From Eubacteriales bacterium (lineage in GTDB: Bacteria > Bacillota > Clostridia > Christensenellales > Aristaeellaceae), in contig JAQWCW010000012.1 of the NCBI GenBank assembly GCA_028705775.1, positions 1 to 64,000 of the forward strand: a stretch of 64,000 nt of DNA, in the 5' to 3' direction. The number at the start of each line of letters is the position of its first letter. The stretch's first letter is position 1. Shown here piece by piece: positions 63,422 to 64,000 of this stretch. The position numbers were made by a program, and so were the translations under genes. Below the pieces are notes generated by a model. The model did no database searches. It worked only from the letters and a program-made list of their open reading frames with translations, and was not told where the DNA came from.

Positions 63422-64000
63422 TCAATCCGTGCCGGAGCGTTCGGCGGCAATATCCTTCCGCAGCTCAAGCGTCATACTGACCAAAGTGTTTTCATCGTCT
63501 ATGATACTATAAACTGCCCATTTGTCAACTATTTCACCGTTTGCAAGCCCTTCATCACACATAAGGGAAAAGAGGGTCTGCTCTGCCTCCGCAAGCCGCT
63601 TTTCCATATCCGCGGGCGCTTTTTTCGTCACAACCTCGCGCCTTGTTTCGCGTGATACCACAAGCGGCAGAAACGCCCCGCCGACCTCGATTTCGCTTCT
63701 GACGATGTCAAACTCGGCAAATCCGCTTTCCTCTCCGAACGCGAGCACGGGAAAGCCGAAAAGCGATATTTCGGTAATTTCCGTTTCATTCCCCGTGCCT
63801 TCGCTCAGTATATCAAAGTTCGGCACGACAATCGACTTTTCAGCCCATACCCTTGCCGCAGCGCTCGCCGCCGCCTTTACCGGCACGGTTTTGCCTCCCG
63901 AATTCCGCTCCTGACCCAGAACGAGCGTTTCGCCCTTCACCACAACGTCGCCCGCCTCTTTGAGCGGCGTTCCGGCGGTAACGACAAGCGAGAGCAAAAC
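63422..64000 (-). CDS. yqfD: YqfD-like sporulation protein (partial, C-terminal part)
   Basis: The visible 192 or so residues run off the right edge. LVVTAGTPLKEAGDVVVKGE is the pattern of the YqfD/SpoIV family after its transmembrane segments, and the position directly before phoH is where yqfD is found in Bacillus and Clostridia. Later residues include VWAEKSIVVP and RREVVTKKAPADMEKRLAEAE, and the end (SIIDDENTLVSMTLELRKDI) fits the family C-terminus. YqfD acts in sporulation. The N-terminus is outside the window. Confidence 0.85.
   Translation of the reverse strand, partial: VLLSLVVTAGTPLKEAGDVVVKGETLVLGQERNSGGKTVPVKAAASAAARVWAEKSIVVPNFDILSEGTGNETEITEISLFGFPVLAFGEESGFAEFDIVRSEIEVGGAFLPLVVSRETRREVVTKKAPADMEKRLAEAEQTLFSLMCDEGLANGEIVDKWAVYSIIDDENTLVSMTLELRKDIAAERSGTD

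Overview
The window looks like a chromosomal segment of an anaerobic, endospore-forming member of the Clostridia (Firmicutes) of moderate GC. The evidence is a complete spoIVA, a small acid-soluble spore protein gene, a yqfD-type sporulation gene, the clostridial block yqfD-phoH-pgpH-ybeY-cdd-era, rubrerythrin, pyruvate formate-lyase with its activase, and strong AGGAGG ribosome binding sites with frequent GTG and TTG starts. Two alpha-galactosidases (GH36, GH27) and a CE2-type esterase suggest a plant-glycan fermenter, probably from a gut. The genus cannot be told from sequence reading alone.

Layout. 1-404: no gene; a possible insertion-sequence end at the edge, a leftward promoter and a 16-bp palindrome. 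405-5266: a leftward pair, a hybrid histidine kinase whose N-terminal HPt-like domain lacks the phospho-accepting His, then a solute-binding protein fused to a 5'-nucleotidase C-terminal domain. 5267-7434: leader, orphan terminator and an AT-richer AAA/DUF4143 ATPase with its own promoter. 7523-9633: greA-lysS. 9772-11495: a transposase fragment and spoIVA. About 11510-15240: a scrambled prophage remnant with a MuF-type head protein carrying a C-terminal HExxH domain (a polymorphic-toxin architecture), a translationally coupled zinc-ribbon partner, several small genes, and a cut-off large terminase. 15311-22744: fba, an HTH/superoxide-reductase-like gene broken by one stop codon, GH36 alpha-galactosidase, pflB-pflA. 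22774-29595: CE2 esterase, GNAT/YoaP and TetR operon, a sortase-type surface protein and a class 3 lipase. 29687-33708: a ribbon-helix-helix regulator in one operon with clpB, then rubrerythrin. 33722-37098: PPK2, a DUF308 membrane protein, an RlmI-like methyltransferase and a small membrane protein. 37108-46805: a leftward block of a methyltransferase, hslO, three repeat-rich proteins of unknown function and dnaE. 46840-54419: SASP, membrane protein, M20 amidohydrolase, GH27 cluster, methyltransferase, GNAT, hisF and hisH. 54621-57732: TSCPD protein, DEAD-box helicase, membrane protein and dus, rightward. 57842-64000: era, a YbeY-cytidine deaminase fusion, pgpH with a long repetitive tail, phoH, and partial yqfD.

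The strongest candidates for something new are: (i) the MuF-metalloprotease gene with its overlapping zinc-ribbon gene; (ii) the orphan binding-protein/hybrid-kinase pair, with a nucleotidase-type domain on the sensor side and a His-to-Arg change in the HPt; (iii) a ribbon-helix-helix protein as a possible regulator of clpB, with repeated ATTTTAT elements in the promoter; and (iv) the one-chain YbeY-Cdd protein. All family assignments come from motif and architecture recognition, not from database searches.
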